Under the pieces are notes generated by a model. It was not told the origin of the DNA. It was given only the letters and a program-made list of their open reading frames with translations, and made no database searches. Positions 23,253 through 31,925 of a stretch of DNA of 36,549 nucleotides are shown here, in pieces (position 1 is the first letter of the stretch; every line of letters starts with the position of its first letter). A program made the translations under genes and the position numbers. This stretch comes from Lachnospiraceae bacterium. GTDB lineage: Bacteria; Bacillota; Clostridia; Lachnospirales; Lachnospiraceae. Where the stretch lies: the NCBI GenBank assembly GCA_022776445.1, contig JALFHZ010000074.1:1-36549 (forward strand). Direction: 5' to 3'.

Positions 23253-25508
23253 ATGGAACAGAATGGGCGGTATGTGCGTGTACGATATATAATGGAATAT
23301 GGTTTGCTGAATGTACTGCTTCTGTACGGCATGCTGCAGGAGTATTTCGTACTGGTTGAGCTGGTCCCGGAGGAGAAAAACGGCCTCTACATGACAGCAC
23401 TGCTGATTACGGCTGTCTGTGCAGCGCTGTCTTCTTATGCGGTTCCGGTGCAGTATGCGGTGGGAATTCCGATTCTCTGTGCGGCCGTTCTGACTCTCTG
23501 CATCCCCGCAGGCGTGATGCGTGGGATGGCGGGAATGGTCAATGCGCTGATCCGGTGGTGGAATATCCGTTTTGAAGATGCGGTGCGGCTGCTTCCGGCA
23601 GAACCGGCGAGCGGGGCAGAGTCTCTGGATTTTGCGCTGGTCTGGATCTGTCTGAACAGTGCCTGGTGCTGGTATCTGATTCAGAAGCATCGTCAGAAGC
23701 AGGCGGGGATTCTGCTCACCGTTCTGATTCTCACGGGCGCCGTGCTGGGAAGATGTTCTGTACTTGCCTGCGTCTTTTTGATTGTGTACAAACTTGTCTG
23801 CATGAATCTGCAGTCCCGAAGAACGATTACGGTACGGAGCGGCGTGTGGATAGCCGGTGCCGGTATGATTCTTCTGGTTCTGGCAGCCCTGACGGGAGAA
23901 ACCACGGTTCCTCAGATTACACTTATGAAAAATCAGTGCGCAGTATGGCTGGAGCAGCTGCGTTACGGAGCCGATACGCTTCCGGAGGGAGACCTCAGAA
24001 AATCGGTTTCCATGGAAGCGTCGGAGGGAACAGCTCTGCGGGTGACATCCGGTGAACGGAAGGATCTGTATCTGCGCGGATTTGTCGGTGCCTGCTACGA
24101 AAACGGCCGCTGGACTCCGCTGAAGCGCGCGGCTTTTGGCGGAGAGCAGACCGGACAGGTACGCTGGCTGAAGAAACAGGAGTTCTGTTCAGCGGATCAG
24201 TATGCGGCATATCAGTCAGCAGGAGGTGTGGCTGCAGGCAACCCGATTACGGTTGATAACATCGGCGCGGACCGGGAATATGTCTATCTTCCTTATTCGG
24301 CAGACCGGCCGGAGCAGAATGGCATTGACCAGAAGCGGGACGGAGGTTTCCGTTCCACCGGCCTGTTCGGGGAGCGGAGCTATTCCTGCATGGAGTATGC
24401 GGGAAATCTGCCACCGGAGCTTCTGACTCTGGATGCGTGGACCGAAGATCCGGATAACGAAGAGCAGCTGAAATTCCTGCAAAAAGAGCGGGTATATGCG
24501 GCGTTTGTCCGGGAGAATTATCTGCGTGTGGATCGGGAACTGGAACCGTGGATTCAGATGCTGTTTTTTGATGGGGAAGAGCTGTCCGGGCAAAGTATCT
24601 GTGCCGTGACAACGGTAATCCGCAAAAAACTGGAGACTATGGTTTCATATAACAGTAAGATCGCTTCTCTGCCGGAGCATATCGACCCGATTCTATGGTT
24701 CCTGCAGGAGAGCAGGGAGGGTAATGCCGCGTTGTACGCATCTGCGGCTGTGCAGGCGTTTCGTGTCTGTGGAATTCCTGCCCGTTATGTGGAGGGATAT
24801 GTACTGCGCGGGCAGATGATGGAACCGGATTCCCGGAAACCGGTTGAACTGGGAACGGAAGCGGCACATGCCTGGGCGGAAGTGTATATGGATGGAATCG
24901 GATGGGTACCGATCGATGTGACGCCCGGATATTATTATGATACGTATGCGCTGATGGAACTGTTGAAAGCTTCCCGGGGCATTACGAAAACAGCAGCAGT
25001 GCAGGAATCCGTGCAGGACGGTATTCCGGTTCTGGATGATGAAAACTCCGGACATCCGTCCACAGAACCGGAGCCGGAAATCGTGGAACATCACTACATC
25101 CGATGGGTGGTTTTGTGGATATCTCTTGCAGTTCTGTCAGCTGCAGCTGCGGAGATCATCCGTGCTTTGCGGCTGCTTTACGGCTGGTACCGGATCCGGC
25201 ATGCGAAGGACCAGGAGCGGGCGGAACGGCTTTGTGCCGGGGTTCTGAACGGCCTGCAGGCAGCAGGGATCGATGCACAGCCCGGCTGGAAGACGGAGGA
25301 GACTGAGCAGCAGCTGATGCAGACCATGCCCGGATTTTCCGAAGGAGAATATCAGCAGGTCAGCCGGATCATTATGAAGTTTGCCTATGGAAAGCAGCTT
25401 CCGGAGCCGTGGGAGGAAGGGGTTCTGCTGCGTTTCCTGGACAGGCTGTACAGTCAGGCTCATCAGCTGAGCTGGAGGCAAAAACTGAGATTCCGTTATC
25501 ATGGATGA
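23253..25508 (+). CDS. Transglutaminase-like membrane protein, apparent Cys-to-Ala at the active site
   Basis: This 751-residue protein has a block of N-terminal membrane helices (about 12-220), a large extracytoplasmic region with a transglutaminase-like core, another membrane helix (WVVLWISLAVLSAAAAEII, about 618-636) and a cytoplasmic helical tail. The core shows GIPARYVEGYV, HAWAEVYMDGIGWVPIDVTPG and so keeps His and Asp. In the segment where relatives read GYCxxFASA, this protein reads GNAALYASA (490-498), putting Ala492 at the nucleophile position. It may thus be non-enzymatic. ATG 23253 follows AAGGAGC; the frame is open further upstream over the DUF58 gene. It is the last gene of the operon. 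Confidence 0.88.
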   Translation: MEQNGRYVRVRYIMEYGLLNVLLLYGMLQEYFVLVELVPEEKNGLYMTALLITAVCAALSSYAVPVQYAVGIPILCAAVLTLCIPAGVMRGMAGMVNALIRWWNIRFEDAVRLLPAEPASGAESLDFALVWICLNSAWCWYLIQKHRQKQAGILLTVLILTGAVLGRCSVLACVFLIVYKLVCMNLQSRRTITVRSGVWIAGAGMILLVLAALTGETTVPQITLMKNQCAVWLEQLRYGADTLPEGDLRKSVSMEASEGTALRVTSGERKDLYLRGFVGACYENGRWTPLKRAAFGGEQTGQVRWLKKQEFCSADQYAAYQSAGGVAAGNPITVDNIGADREYVYLPYSADRPEQNGIDQKRDGGFRSTGLFGERSYSCMEYAGNLPPELLTLDAWTEDPDNEEQLKFLQKERVYAAFVRENYLRVDRELEPWIQMLFFDGEELSGQSICAVTTVIRKKLETMVSYNSKIASLPEHIDPILWFLQESREGNAALYASAAVQAFRVCGIPARYVEGYVLRGQMMEPDSRKPVELGTEAAHAWAEVYMDGIGWVPIDVTPGYYYDTYALMELLKASRGITKTAAVQESVQDGIPVLDDENSGHPSTEPEPEIVEHHYIRWVVLWISLAVLSAAAAEIIRALRLLYGWYRIRHAKDQERAERLCAGVLNGLQAAGIDAQPGWKTEETEQQLMQTMPGFSEGEYQQVSRIIMKFAYGKQLPEPWEEGVLLRFLDRLYSQAHQLSWRQKLRFRYHG

Positions 25509-25517
25509 AAAGTAAGA

Positions 25518-25546
25518 TTGTGAATCTGTAAAAAATGTGATATGAT
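25518..25546 (+). promoter_or_regulatory. Promoter for the nusB-recN operon
   Basis: TTGTGA (25518-25523), a 17-base spacer and TATGAT (25541-25546) lie about 50 bases upstream of nusB, in the 87-base gap after the transglutaminase-like gene. No T-tract terminator is visible in the gap. Confidence 0.65.
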
Positions 25547-25595
25547 AGTCAAAAATATGCGTTGAATATGAATGAATTGCCAGGAGGAAAGATAG

Positions 25596-26048
25596 ATGAC
25601 CAGAAGAGAGATGCGGGAGCATTGTTTTAAAATACTGTTTGGGGTGGATTTTTATCCGGCAGAAGAGACCGCAGGACAGGCAGCGCAGTATTTTGATTCG
25701 CCGGAAGAGGATGATGCGACAGCCGACGGCGGACTGGAGATTATTCATAAAGTGGATATGAATGAGGAGGACCGTACCTTTCTGATCAGCCGGGTAGAAG
25801 GCATTGCGGTAAAGATTCCGGAGCTGGATGAAAAGATCAATGCGGTGGCTCAGGGCTGGAAGACCAGACGTATGGGCAAGGTGGAACTGACGATACTGCG
25901 TCAGGCTTTATATGAGATGCTGTATGACAGCGAAGTACCGGAGAAGGTTGCGATCAACGAAGCGGTGAATCTGGCCAAGAAATACGGCGGAAATGACGCT
26001 CCGGCTTTTATCAACGGAGTGCTGGCAAAGCTGGTGACAACGGAGTAA
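25596..26048 (+). CDS. nusB: Transcription antitermination factor NusB
   Basis: NusB binds boxA RNA with S10 during rRNA antitermination. The 150-residue all-helical protein shows the family start RREMREHCFKILFGVDF, the middle RMGKVELTILRQALYEMLY and the C-terminal VAINEAVNLAKKYGGNDAPAFINGVL, which are close to diagnostic. It is slightly longer than the Escherichia coli protein because of an acidic insert near residues 35-50. ATG 25596 follows CCAGGAGGAAAG. xseA starts one base after its stop, so the two are in one operon. Confidence 0.97.
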   Translation: MTRREMREHCFKILFGVDFYPAEETAGQAAQYFDSPEEDDATADGGLEIIHKVDMNEEDRTFLISRVEGIAVKIPELDEKINAVAQGWKTRRMGKVELTILRQALYEMLYDSEVPEKVAINEAVNLAKKYGGNDAPAFINGVLAKLVTTE

Positions 26049-26049
26049 T

Positions 26050-27252
26050 ATGGCAGGTATTTATTCAGTATCCCAGGTGAATTCCTATATTAAGAATATG
26101 TTTGCCCAGGATTTTGCTCTGAGCCGGATTGCTGTTCGGGGTGAGATCTCCAACTGCAAGTACCACACTTCGGGGCATATTTATTTTACATTGAAAGATA
26201 AGTCCGGGACCTTATCGGCGGTGATGTTTGCAAGCCAGCGACGAGGTCTCTCTTTTCAGTTGCAGGAAGGACAGCAGGTTGTGGTCAGCGGTTCGGTGGA
26301 TGTCTACGAGCGGGACGGCAAGTATCAGCTTTATGCACGAAGCATTGAGCTGGACGGAACCGGCGATCTGTATGCACGGTTTCAGAAGCTGAGAGATGAA
26401 CTGGAAGAGATGGGGATGTTTGCCGCGGAATACAAGCGGCCCATTCCGAAATATGCGCAGAAAATCGGAGTGGTGACGGCGAGCACCGGAGCTGCCATCC
26501 GGGATATCATGAATATTACGCATCGGCGCAATCCCTATGTGCAGCTGGTGCTGTATCCGGCTCTGGTGCAGGGGGCTGAAGCGGCCGGAAGTATTGCCGC
26601 CGGGATCCGGGTGCTGGATGCAAGGAATCTGGACGTGCTGATTGTCGGACGCGGAGGCGGATCGATGGAAGACCTCTGGGCGTTCAATGAAGAACTGGTA
26701 GCTCAGGCGATTTTCAACTGCCGGACTCCGGTGATCTCTGCAGTTGGGCATGAGACGGATGTGACGATTGCCGATTATGTGGCAGATCTGCGTGCACCGA
26801 CGCCGTCGGCGGCGGCAGAGCTGGCCGTGTTTGATTACCGGCAGTTTGAGGAACAGCGGATGGCCTGTCAGGCTGCGATTTGCCGCGGGATGGAGCGGCA
26901 GCTGGAGCAGAGGCGTCACCGGATCGAGCAGTATCGCCTTCAACTGAGACTCCATGATCCGGAACGGCAGCTCAATGAGAAGAGAAAACGTCTGGCGGAT
27001 CTGGAAGAACATCTGCAGGCGATGATGGAGCACAGGATTCTGGAGGCGCGTCATCGGCTGGCTCTGACCGGCGGCCGGCTGCATGGCCTGTCACCGTTGG
27101 AAAAGATCAGCAGGGGATATGGATTCCTGACGGATGCTGCCGGAAAACGCATTGAGCATATCCGGGATGTCAGAAAAGAGGATCCGATTACGATCCGGAT
27201 TCTGGACGGACGGATTGAAGCCCGGGTGACCGGAGTGGAAGAACTGGAGTGA
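26050..27252 (+). CDS. xseA: Exodeoxyribonuclease VII large subunit
   Basis: This is the catalytic subunit of the single-strand-specific exonuclease VII. The 400-residue protein has an N-terminal OB-fold (YSVSQVNSYIKNMFAQDF through VVVSGSVDVYERDGKYQLY), the nuclease domain with KIGVVTASTGAAIRDI, IVGRGGGSMEDLWAFNEE and SAVGHETDVTIADYVADLRAPTPSAAAE, and a coiled-coil and C-terminal strand region ending in LEKISRGYGFL. Length is as expected. The ribosome site is modest (GGAG at 26041-26044), consistent with coupling to nusB. Its stop lies just ahead of the xseB start. Confidence 0.97.
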   Translation: MAGIYSVSQVNSYIKNMFAQDFALSRIAVRGEISNCKYHTSGHIYFTLKDKSGTLSAVMFASQRRGLSFQLQEGQQVVVSGSVDVYERDGKYQLYARSIELDGTGDLYARFQKLRDELEEMGMFAAEYKRPIPKYAQKIGVVTASTGAAIRDIMNITHRRNPYVQLVLYPALVQGAEAAGSIAAGIRVLDARNLDVLIVGRGGGSMEDLWAFNEELVAQAIFNCRTPVISAVGHETDVTIADYVADLRAPTPSAAAELAVFDYRQFEEQRMACQAAICRGMERQLEQRRHRIEQYRLQLRLHDPERQLNEKRKRLADLEEHLQAMMEHRILEARHRLALTGGRLHGLSPLEKISRGYGFLTDAAGKRIEHIRDVRKEDPITIRILDGRIEARVTGVEELE

Positions 27253-27257
27253 AGATC

Positions 27258-27461
27258 ATGAAGGAAAAAACGATAGAACAGACCTTTGAGGAACTGGATC
27301 AGATTATAGAGAAACTGGAAGCTTCGGAGACGTCACTGGAGGAAGCGTTTGCCTGCTACGAGGCTGGCATGAAGCTGGTGAAGTCCTGCGGCGAGAAAAT
27401 TGATAAAGTGGAGAAGCAGATGATAATCCTGCAGGGAGGTGCAGAGGATGGAGATGCGTGA
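27258..27461 (+). CDS. xseB: Exodeoxyribonuclease VII small subunit
   Basis: This 67-residue helical protein assembles with XseA. It matches the family across its whole length: TFEELDQIIEKLEASETSLEEAFACYEAGMKLV. I chose ATG 27258 behind GGAG; GTG 27249, which overlaps the xseA stop, is possible and would add three residues. Its C-terminal codons overlap the ispA start region, so the genes are tightly packed. Confidence 0.95.
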   Translation: MKEKTIEQTFEELDQIIEKLEASETSLEEAFACYEAGMKLVKSCGEKIDKVEKQMIILQGGAEDGDA

Positions 27462-28335
27462 AGAACTGAAAAGACGGACGAAAGCCGTGGAAGCGGTGGT
27501 GGATTCCTATCTGCCTCAGGAGGACGGACATCAGAAAACCATATTTGAGGCAATGAATTACAGTGTCCGGGCAGGCGGCAAGCGCCTGCGCCCGATGCTG
27601 ATGCAGGAGACATATCGTCTGTTTGGCGGGAGCGGCAGGGAGATTGAGCCGTTTATGGCTGCGATCGAGATGATTCATACATCTTCCCTGATTCATGATG
27701 ACCTTCCCTGCATGGACAACGACGAGCTGCGCCGCGGCCTGCCGACGACCTGGGTAAAATTCGGATATGATATGGCGGTTCTTGCCGGGGATGCTCTGCT
27801 GATCTATGCGATTGAGACAGCCGCGAAAGCCTTCCGGATGGGAGCACAGGCGGAGCGCATCGGCAGAGCGATCGGAATTCTGGCGGAGAAAACCGGTATC
27901 TACGGCATGATCGGCGGCCAGGTGGTGGACGTGGAACTGACCAACCGGACGATTCCGCAGGAAAAACTGGATTTTATCTATCGTCTGAAGACCGGAGCGC
28001 TTCTGGAGGCATCCATGATGATCGGAGCACTGCTTGGTGGTGCGGATGAGCCGCAGCTTGGCATTGTGGAGCAGATGGCATCGGCCATTGGTCTGGCATT
28101 CCAGATCCAGGATGATATTCTGGATGTAACCAGCACGCCTCAGATGCTGGGCAAGCCGGTGCTCAGTGATGAGAAGAACCATAAAACAACATATGTAACC
28201 CTGGTTGGCATCGAACAGGCAAAAGCAGACGTGGAAGAGATTTCTGCCCGTGCGATCGATCTTCTGCATCAGCTTCCGGGAGAGAATCCGTTCCTGGAAG
28301 GATTGATTCAGATGCTGGTAACCAGAGAAAAATAG
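27448..28335 (+). CDS. ispA: Polyprenyl (farnesyl/geranyl) diphosphate synthase
   Basis: This synthase makes prenyl diphosphates from IPP and DMAPP, feeding cell wall and quinone lipid synthesis. The 295-residue protein shows the first Asp-rich motif DDLPCMD (84-90), the second DDILD (222-226) with FQIQ before it, and the GGKRLRPML substrate motif (43-51). The residues just before the first motif (MIHTSSLIHDD) fit a C15-type product, but length control cannot be proven by eye. ATG 27448 is 7 bases after GGGAGGT. dxs, which makes the upstream isoprenoid precursor, follows 13 bases later, linking the pathway. Confidence 0.95.
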   Translation: MEMREELKRRTKAVEAVVDSYLPQEDGHQKTIFEAMNYSVRAGGKRLRPMLMQETYRLFGGSGREIEPFMAAIEMIHTSSLIHDDLPCMDNDELRRGLPTTWVKFGYDMAVLAGDALLIYAIETAAKAFRMGAQAERIGRAIGILAEKTGIYGMIGGQVVDVELTNRTIPQEKLDFIYRLKTGALLEASMMIGALLGGADEPQLGIVEQMASAIGLAFQIQDDILDVTSTPQMLGKPVLSDEKNHKTTYVTLVGIEQAKADVEEISARAIDLLHQLPGENPFLEGLIQMLVTREK

Positions 28336-28348
28336 AAGGTTAATCAAT

Positions 28349-30220
28349 ATGCTTTTGGAACGAATAGAAGGTCCCTGGGATGTCAGGGCATTGAATGCAG
28401 AAGAACTGAAACAGCTGGCAGCGGAGATCCGACAGTTTCTGATCGAAAAGACCAGCGTGACCGGAGGACATCTGGCGTCCAATCTGGGTGTGGTGGAACT
28501 GACGATCGCACTGTTTCTGGCATTTGATCTGCCGAAGGACAAAGTGATCTGGGATGTGGGGCATCAGTCCTATACGCACAAGATTCTGAGCGGACGCAGG
28601 GAGATGTTTGATGAGCTGCGCCAGTACGGAGGCATGAGCGGTTTCCCGAAACGCAAGGAGAGTCCCTATGATTCCTTTGATACCGGCCACAGTTCAACCT
28701 CGATCTCTGCGGGGCTGGGAATGGCACAGGGCAGGGATCTGCTGGGAGAAGATTATGCGGTGGTATCCGTGATCGGAGACGGGGCGCTGACCGGCGGCAT
28801 GGCTTATGAGGCGCTGAATAATGCTGCCAGACTGAAGAAAAATTATATCATTATCCTGAATGACAACAATATGTCGATTTCAGAAAATGTAGGAGGCATG
28901 TCAAAGTATCTGAACGGGATCCGGTCGGATGCCGGGTACAACGAGCTGAAAAAACATGTGTCCAGTGCCCTTTCCGAGATACCGGTGATTGGTGAGGGGC
29001 TGGTGGAGAAGATCAGCAGAACCAAGAACAGCATCAAGCAGCTGTTTATTCCGGGAATGCTGTTTGAAAATATGGGAATTACGTATCTTGGCCCGGTGGA
29101 CGGGCACGATGTGAAAGCGATGGTCAAGATTTTTCGGGAAGCCCGCAAGATGGATCATGCGGTTCTGGTTCATGTCCTGACAAAGAAGGGGAAGGGCTAT
29201 GGTCCGGCTGAAAAAAACCCTGCCCGCTTTCATGGTGTGGAACCTTTTGATATTGATACCGGTAAGCCGCTGAAGGAGAAGATTTATCCCAGTTATACGG
29301 ATGTATTTTCCAAAGAATTGTGCCGGATAGCCAGAGATAATCCGCGTGTGGCAGCGATTACGGCAGCGATGCCGGACGGAACCGGTCTGAAAGCATTCGG
29401 CCATTATTTCCCGGATCGCTTTTTCGATGTAGGGATCGCGGAGCAGCATGCAGTTACTTCGGCAGCCGGGATGGCGGCGGCCGGCCTGAAGCCGGTAGTG
29501 GCGGTGTATTCTTCCTTCCTGCAGAGAGGATATGACCAGATTCTGCATGATGTTTGCATTCAGAATCTGCCGGTGGTATTTGCGCTGGATCGCTCAGGTC
29601 TGGTAGGCAGCGACGGTGAAACACATCAGGGGATTTTTGATTTATCCTATCTGACTTCTATTCCGAACATGAGCGTGCTGGCACCGAAGAATCTGTGGGA
29701 GCTTCGCCGGGATCTGCAATTTGCCATTGAAACCTATGAAGGACCGATTGCGATCCGCTATCCGAGAGGACAGGCATACCGCGGACTTCGGCAGTTCGAT
29801 ACACCGATCGTATATGGAAAAGGGGAGATCCTGATTCCGGGAAGCGAGATTGCGCTGCTTGCGGTGGGAAGTATGGTAAGTACGGCAGAGCATGTACGGG
29901 AGAAACTGCTGAAGGAAGGCTTTCGCTGTACACTTGCCAACGGACGTTTTATCAAGCCGATGGATGAGGAACTGGTGGAGCAGCTGGCAGCCGGTCACCG
30001 TCTGATCGTTACTCTGGAGGAGAATGTGCTTCAGGGCGGCTACGGACTTCAGGTAACTGCTTATGTGCATCAGCATCATCCGGAGACCGAAGTGCTTAAT
30101 ATCGCTTTGCCGGATGCCTATGTGGAGCATGGCAATGTATCGATCCTGAGAGAGATGCTGGGAATCGACAGTGACTCCGTAGTCCGCAAGATCCGAGCAA
30201 TTCTGGATGAAAATAAGTGA
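28349..30220 (+). CDS. dxs: 1-deoxy-D-xylulose-5-phosphate synthase
   Basis: This thiamine-diphosphate enzyme joins pyruvate and glyceraldehyde 3-phosphate, the entry step of the methylerythritol phosphate pathway. The 623-residue length is typical. Visible landmarks are TGGHLASNLGVVELTIAL, WDVGHQSYTHKILSGR, the thiamine-binding VIGDGALTGGMAYEALNNA with its NDNNMSIS partner, the GIAEQHAVTSAAGMA segment carrying the catalytic Glu, and DRSGLVGSDGETHQG. ATG 28349 has AGAAGGTT upstream. tlyA begins immediately afterward. Confidence 0.98.
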   Translation: MLLERIEGPWDVRALNAEELKQLAAEIRQFLIEKTSVTGGHLASNLGVVELTIALFLAFDLPKDKVIWDVGHQSYTHKILSGRREMFDELRQYGGMSGFPKRKESPYDSFDTGHSSTSISAGLGMAQGRDLLGEDYAVVSVIGDGALTGGMAYEALNNAARLKKNYIIILNDNNMSISENVGGMSKYLNGIRSDAGYNELKKHVSSALSEIPVIGEGLVEKISRTKNSIKQLFIPGMLFENMGITYLGPVDGHDVKAMVKIFREARKMDHAVLVHVLTKKGKGYGPAEKNPARFHGVEPFDIDTGKPLKEKIYPSYTDVFSKELCRIARDNPRVAAITAAMPDGTGLKAFGHYFPDRFFDVGIAEQHAVTSAAGMAAAGLKPVVAVYSSFLQRGYDQILHDVCIQNLPVVFALDRSGLVGSDGETHQGIFDLSYLTSIPNMSVLAPKNLWELRRDLQFAIETYEGPIAIRYPRGQAYRGLRQFDTPIVYGKGEILIPGSEIALLAVGSMVSTAEHVREKLLKEGFRCTLANGRFIKPMDEELVEQLAAGHRLIVTLEENVLQGGYGLQVTAYVHQHHPETEVLNIALPDAYVEHGNVSILREMLGIDSDSVVRKIRAILDENK

Positions 30221-30234
30221 CAAAGAGGAAGAAT

Positions 30235-31038
30235 ATGAAAGAACGACTGGATATATTGCTGGTAAACCGCGCGCTTGCGGCTTCCAGAGAGAAGGCGAAA
30301 GCCATTATCATGTCCGGCATTGTGTATGTGGACGGACAGAAAGAGGACAAGGCCGGTTCCATGTTTGAGGATACGGCTGTGATTGAAGTGCGCGGGACAA
30401 CGCTGAAATACGTCAGCCGGGGCGGACTGAAGCTGGAGAAGGCCATGACACATTTTGGCGTACAGCTTGCCGGAAAAATCTGTATGGATGTGGGTTCTTC
30501 TACCGGAGGATTTACGGACTGCATGCTGCAGAATGGTGCTGTGAAAGTTTATGCTGTCGATGTGGGGCATGGACAGCTGGACTGGAAACTGCGCAATGAT
30601 GAACGGGTCGTCTGCATGGAAAAGACCAATATCCGTTATGTGACACCGGAGGATATCGCAGATCGGATTCAGTTTGCATCCATTGACGTATCCTTTATTT
30701 CTCTGACCAAGGTGCTGGGACCGGTGAAGCAGCTTCTGACGGATGACGGACAGATCGTATGCCTGATTAAGCCGCAGTTTGAGGCAGGGCGTGAAAAGGT
30801 CGGGAAGAAGGGCGTTGTCAGGGAGAAAAGCACACATCTGGAAGTGATTGAACAGGTGATTCAGTTCGCCGTGAGTCAGGGCTTCGAGATTCTGAATCTG
30901 GAGTTTTCACCGATCAAGGGACCGGAAGGCAATATCGAATATCTGCTTTATCTGCAGAACCATACGGATGGTCAGCTTTATCCGGAGGTTCCTGTGGATC
31001 CGGCAGGTATCGTGGAAGAGGCACATAAGAACCTGTAG
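30235..31038 (+). CDS. tlyA: TlyA-family rRNA 2'-O-methyltransferase
   Basis: TlyA proteins methylate ribose in 16S and/or 23S rRNA. The 267-residue protein has an N-terminal S4 RNA-binding domain (1-60, ERLDILLVNRALAASREKAK) and an FtsJ-like methyltransferase fold with the SAM motif MDVGSSTGGFTDCML, then YAVDVGHGQLDWKLR and LIKPQFEAGREKVGKKGVVR. ATG 30235 follows AAAGAGGAAG; GTG 30217 overlapping the dxs stop is in frame but lacks that spacing. This position between dxs and nadK is common in Firmicutes. Confidence 0.96.
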   Translation: MKERLDILLVNRALAASREKAKAIIMSGIVYVDGQKEDKAGSMFEDTAVIEVRGTTLKYVSRGGLKLEKAMTHFGVQLAGKICMDVGSSTGGFTDCMLQNGAVKVYAVDVGHGQLDWKLRNDERVVCMEKTNIRYVTPEDIADRIQFASIDVSFISLTKVLGPVKQLLTDDGQIVCLIKPQFEAGREKVGKKGVVREKSTHLEVIEQVIQFAVSQGFEILNLEFSPIKGPEGNIEYLLYLQNHTDGQLYPEVPVDPAGIVEEAHKNL

Positions 31039-31053
31039 GAGGAGTGCGCAGCA

Positions 31054-31908
31054 ATGAAGCATTTTTATCTGATAGGCAATCTGTCAAAAGAGGGGACCTG
31101 TGAGGCGGCACAGGAGATTGCTGTTTATCTGAAGCAGCATGGCGCGTCCTGCAGCGGCAGTCTGAAATCCCGCAATGCAGGCGGGCACGGGAAGGGATAT
31201 ACGGACCCCGGTCAGGTTCCGCCGGAAACCGAGTGCGTGATAACACTGGGAGGAGACGGCACGCTGATTCAGGCTGCCAGAGATCTGATCGACCGACAGA
31301 TTCCTCTGATCGGAATCAACATGGGCAACCTGGGTTATCTGACGCAGGTTGCGCGCGGCGAATCGGTGATTCCGATGCTGGACGCGCTGCTGACCGACAA
31401 TTACCAGCTGGAAAAACGGATGATGCTGGAGGGATGCCTGATCGGAACCGGAGGGGAACGCCGGGGATTTGCCCTGAACGATATCGTGCTGACCGGGGCG
31501 GAAGGGATGCAGGTTCTGCGGTTTAAGACTTCGGTCAACGGCTCCTTTCTGAATGAATACCTGGCGGACGGAATGATTGTGGCGACACCGACCGGATCTA
31601 CGGCATACAACCTTTCGGCAGGGGGCCCGATTGTAAAGCCGGGGGCAGAGCTGATGGTACTGACGCCTGTCTGTTCTCATGCATTGAATTCCAGCAGCAT
31701 CGTGCTTACAAAGGATGATGTGGTGGCGTTTGAGATGTCCGGAGAGTCTGACCGGAGGCAGATGATTGTGTTTGATGGAGATAAGATCATGGAATTTGGA
31801 AACGGGGATGTCCTGGAGATCCGTAAATCCGCAAGCTATACCACATTGGTTCAGCTGAAAAACATATCGTTTCTGGAGAATCTGAGAAATAAGATGAGCC
31901 GTGTTTAG
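31054..31908 (+). CDS. nadK: NAD kinase
   Basis: NadK phosphorylates NAD to NADP with ATP or polyphosphate. The 284-residue protein carries the GGDGT motif (in CVITLGGDGTLIQAARDL), the MGNLGYLTQ loop, the FALNDIVLTGAEGM NE/D-type motif and the conserved TPTGSTAYNLSAGGPIV block. ATG 31054 follows AGGAGGAGTG. argR starts 17 bases after its stop. The gene order nadK-argR-recN is widely conserved in low-GC Gram-positives. Confidence 0.97.
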   Translation: MKHFYLIGNLSKEGTCEAAQEIAVYLKQHGASCSGSLKSRNAGGHGKGYTDPGQVPPETECVITLGGDGTLIQAARDLIDRQIPLIGINMGNLGYLTQVARGESVIPMLDALLTDNYQLEKRMMLEGCLIGTGGERRGFALNDIVLTGAEGMQVLRFKTSVNGSFLNEYLADGMIVATPTGSTAYNLSAGGPIVKPGAELMVLTPVCSHALNSSSIVLTKDDVVAFEMSGESDRRQMIVFDGDKIMEFGNGDVLEIRKSASYTTLVQLKNISFLENLRNKMSRV

Positions 31909-31925
31909 GCGCAGGAGGTAAGGGA

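Noticed and set aside
27304-28542. Long open frame on the minus strand opposite xseB, ispA and dxs
   Set aside because: The plus-strand genes have clear family motifs throughout; the minus-strand translation shows no recognisable domain and arises from codon bias.
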